From the NCBI GenBank assembly GCA_944391255.1, contig CALXSW010000141.1, forward strand, positions 1-6,852: a stretch of DNA of 6,852 nt. The letters run 5' to 3'. The notes below the pieces were generated by a model that was not told where the DNA came from, made no database searches, and saw nothing but the letters and a program-made list of their open reading frames with translations. Source of the DNA: an uncultured Clostridia bacterium. GTDB taxonomy: Bacteria > Bacillota > Clostridia > UBA1381. Positions 6,538 through 6,852 of the stretch are shown one piece after another (position 1 is the first letter of the stretch; each line of letters begins with the position of its first letter). The position numbers and the translations under genes are program-made.

Positions 6538-6852
6538 TTATTCCTGATCAAGAACACCGCTCGAAGCTGAACCGCCCGATGACGAGCCGCCCGATGATGA
6601 GCCGCCTGATGGCGATGAGCCGCCTGACGATGAGCCGCCTGATGATGAGCCACCTGGCGACGATGAACCGCCCGATGACGATGAACCGCCTGATCACGAC
6701 GAGCTCCCCGATGATGACGAGCTGCCCGACGACGATGAGCCGCCAGACGATAACGAGCCGCTTGATGACGAGCTGCCCGATGACGATGAGCCGCCCGATG
6801 ACGATGAGCCGCCCGATGACGATGAGCCGCCCGACGACGATGAGCCGCCCGA
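6538..6852 (-). CDS. C-terminal Ser/Gly-repeat tail of an unidentified protein, with an in-frame TGA (runs off right edge)
   Basis: One minus-strand frame enters at 6852 as SGGSSSSGGSSSS... and meets TGA at 6696-6694 (codon 53 in the window). The same frame then continues for 51 more residues of the same repeat, changes to the non-repetitive end SASSGVLDQE and stops at TAA 6540-6538, 11 bases before a minus-strand terminator. That arrangement argues that the original gene ended at TAA and that TGA is a late nonsense change (TCA to TGA) or a sequence error. As written, the product ends at 6694. Only the tail is visible, so function cannot be told; Ser/Gly tracts of this kind often act as flexible linkers or tails in secreted or surface proteins (general knowledge, not shown here). 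No hydrophobic anchor or LPXTG motif is present in the visible part. Confidence 0.6.
6566..6852 (-). repeat. Degenerate 18/15-base tandem repeat encoding GGSSSS / GGSSS
   Basis: About seventeen units with pattern GGC GGC TCA TCG TCA TCG. Units nearer the window edge are mostly 18 bases (six residues) and nearly identical, while those near the gene end are mostly 15 bases and more varied. Most differences are at third positions (TCA/TCG, GGC/GGT/GGG). Replacement changes give Gly to Ser several times, Ser to Pro twice and Ser to Leu once, besides the TGA. The tract continues beyond the window. Confidence 0.9.

Noticed and set aside
6694..6696. Alternative genetic code with TGA as sense
   Set aside because: nrdD uses TGA as its stop in the TGATG overlap with nrdG, and the 977 nifJ codons contain no TGA.
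6548..6852. Plus-strand acidic DDDEPP protein
   Set aside because: Open in frame after a TGA at 6545-6547 but with no start codon or ribosome site in view. The terminator and TAA place the coding sequence on the minus strand.
6566..6852. CRISPR array
   Set aside because: Units of 15-18 bases are contiguous without spacers and keep a reading frame; this is a coding tandem repeat.

Overview
The window looks like a piece of chromosome from a strictly anaerobic, low-to-moderate GC Gram-positive bacterium, probably a gut-type member of Clostridia. The grounds are a pyruvate:ferredoxin oxidoreductase of the single-chain type, an oxygen-sensitive class III ribonucleotide reductase, purine-rich AGGAGG-type ribosome sites, consensus sigma-A promoters with AT-rich flanks, and NrdR-type operators. 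The genus is not determined.

Layout. Positions 1-2932 (minus) hold the first 977 codons of nifJ, which runs off the left edge about 200 residues short of its usual end. Positions 2933-3756 form an 824-base divergent control region. It contains the nifJ promoter and ribosome site, a possible small minus-strand membrane-protein gene with its own promoter, and the control region of nrdD. The nrdD region has a perfect consensus promoter (P1), a second promoter (P2), two good NrdR boxes and one weak one. A further NrdR-like box lies about 350 bases upstream. Positions 3757-5868 encode NrdD and 5868-6356 its activase NrdG; the two overlap by one base and end at a strong hairpin terminator. A minus-strand gene converges from the right: its terminator is at 6493-6526, and its 3' end is a Ser/Gly hexapeptide/pentapeptide repeat running off the right edge.

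How the genes fit together. NrdD makes deoxyribonucleotides without oxygen and needs a glycyl radical that NrdG installs using a [4Fe-4S] cluster, S-adenosylmethionine and a low-potential electron. NifJ oxidises pyruvate to acetyl-CoA and reduces ferredoxin or flavodoxin, the kind of carrier that can feed NrdG. The neighbours are therefore compatible in an anaerobic cell, but a direct link is inference. The multiple NrdR sites indicate that nrdDG is repressed when nucleotide pools are full.

Points that stand out: an uninterrupted A14 tract inside nifJ that keeps the frame but would truncate the enzyme on any slip of one base; an NrdR box that fills the spacer of the second nrdD promoter; a 13-base duplicate of the best NrdR box far upstream, inside the possible small gene; and an in-frame TGA within the Ser/Gly repeat, beyond which the same repeat frame continues to a TAA and terminator. 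I see no convincing new system here; most of the window is well-known anaerobic metabolism with unusual sequence details.
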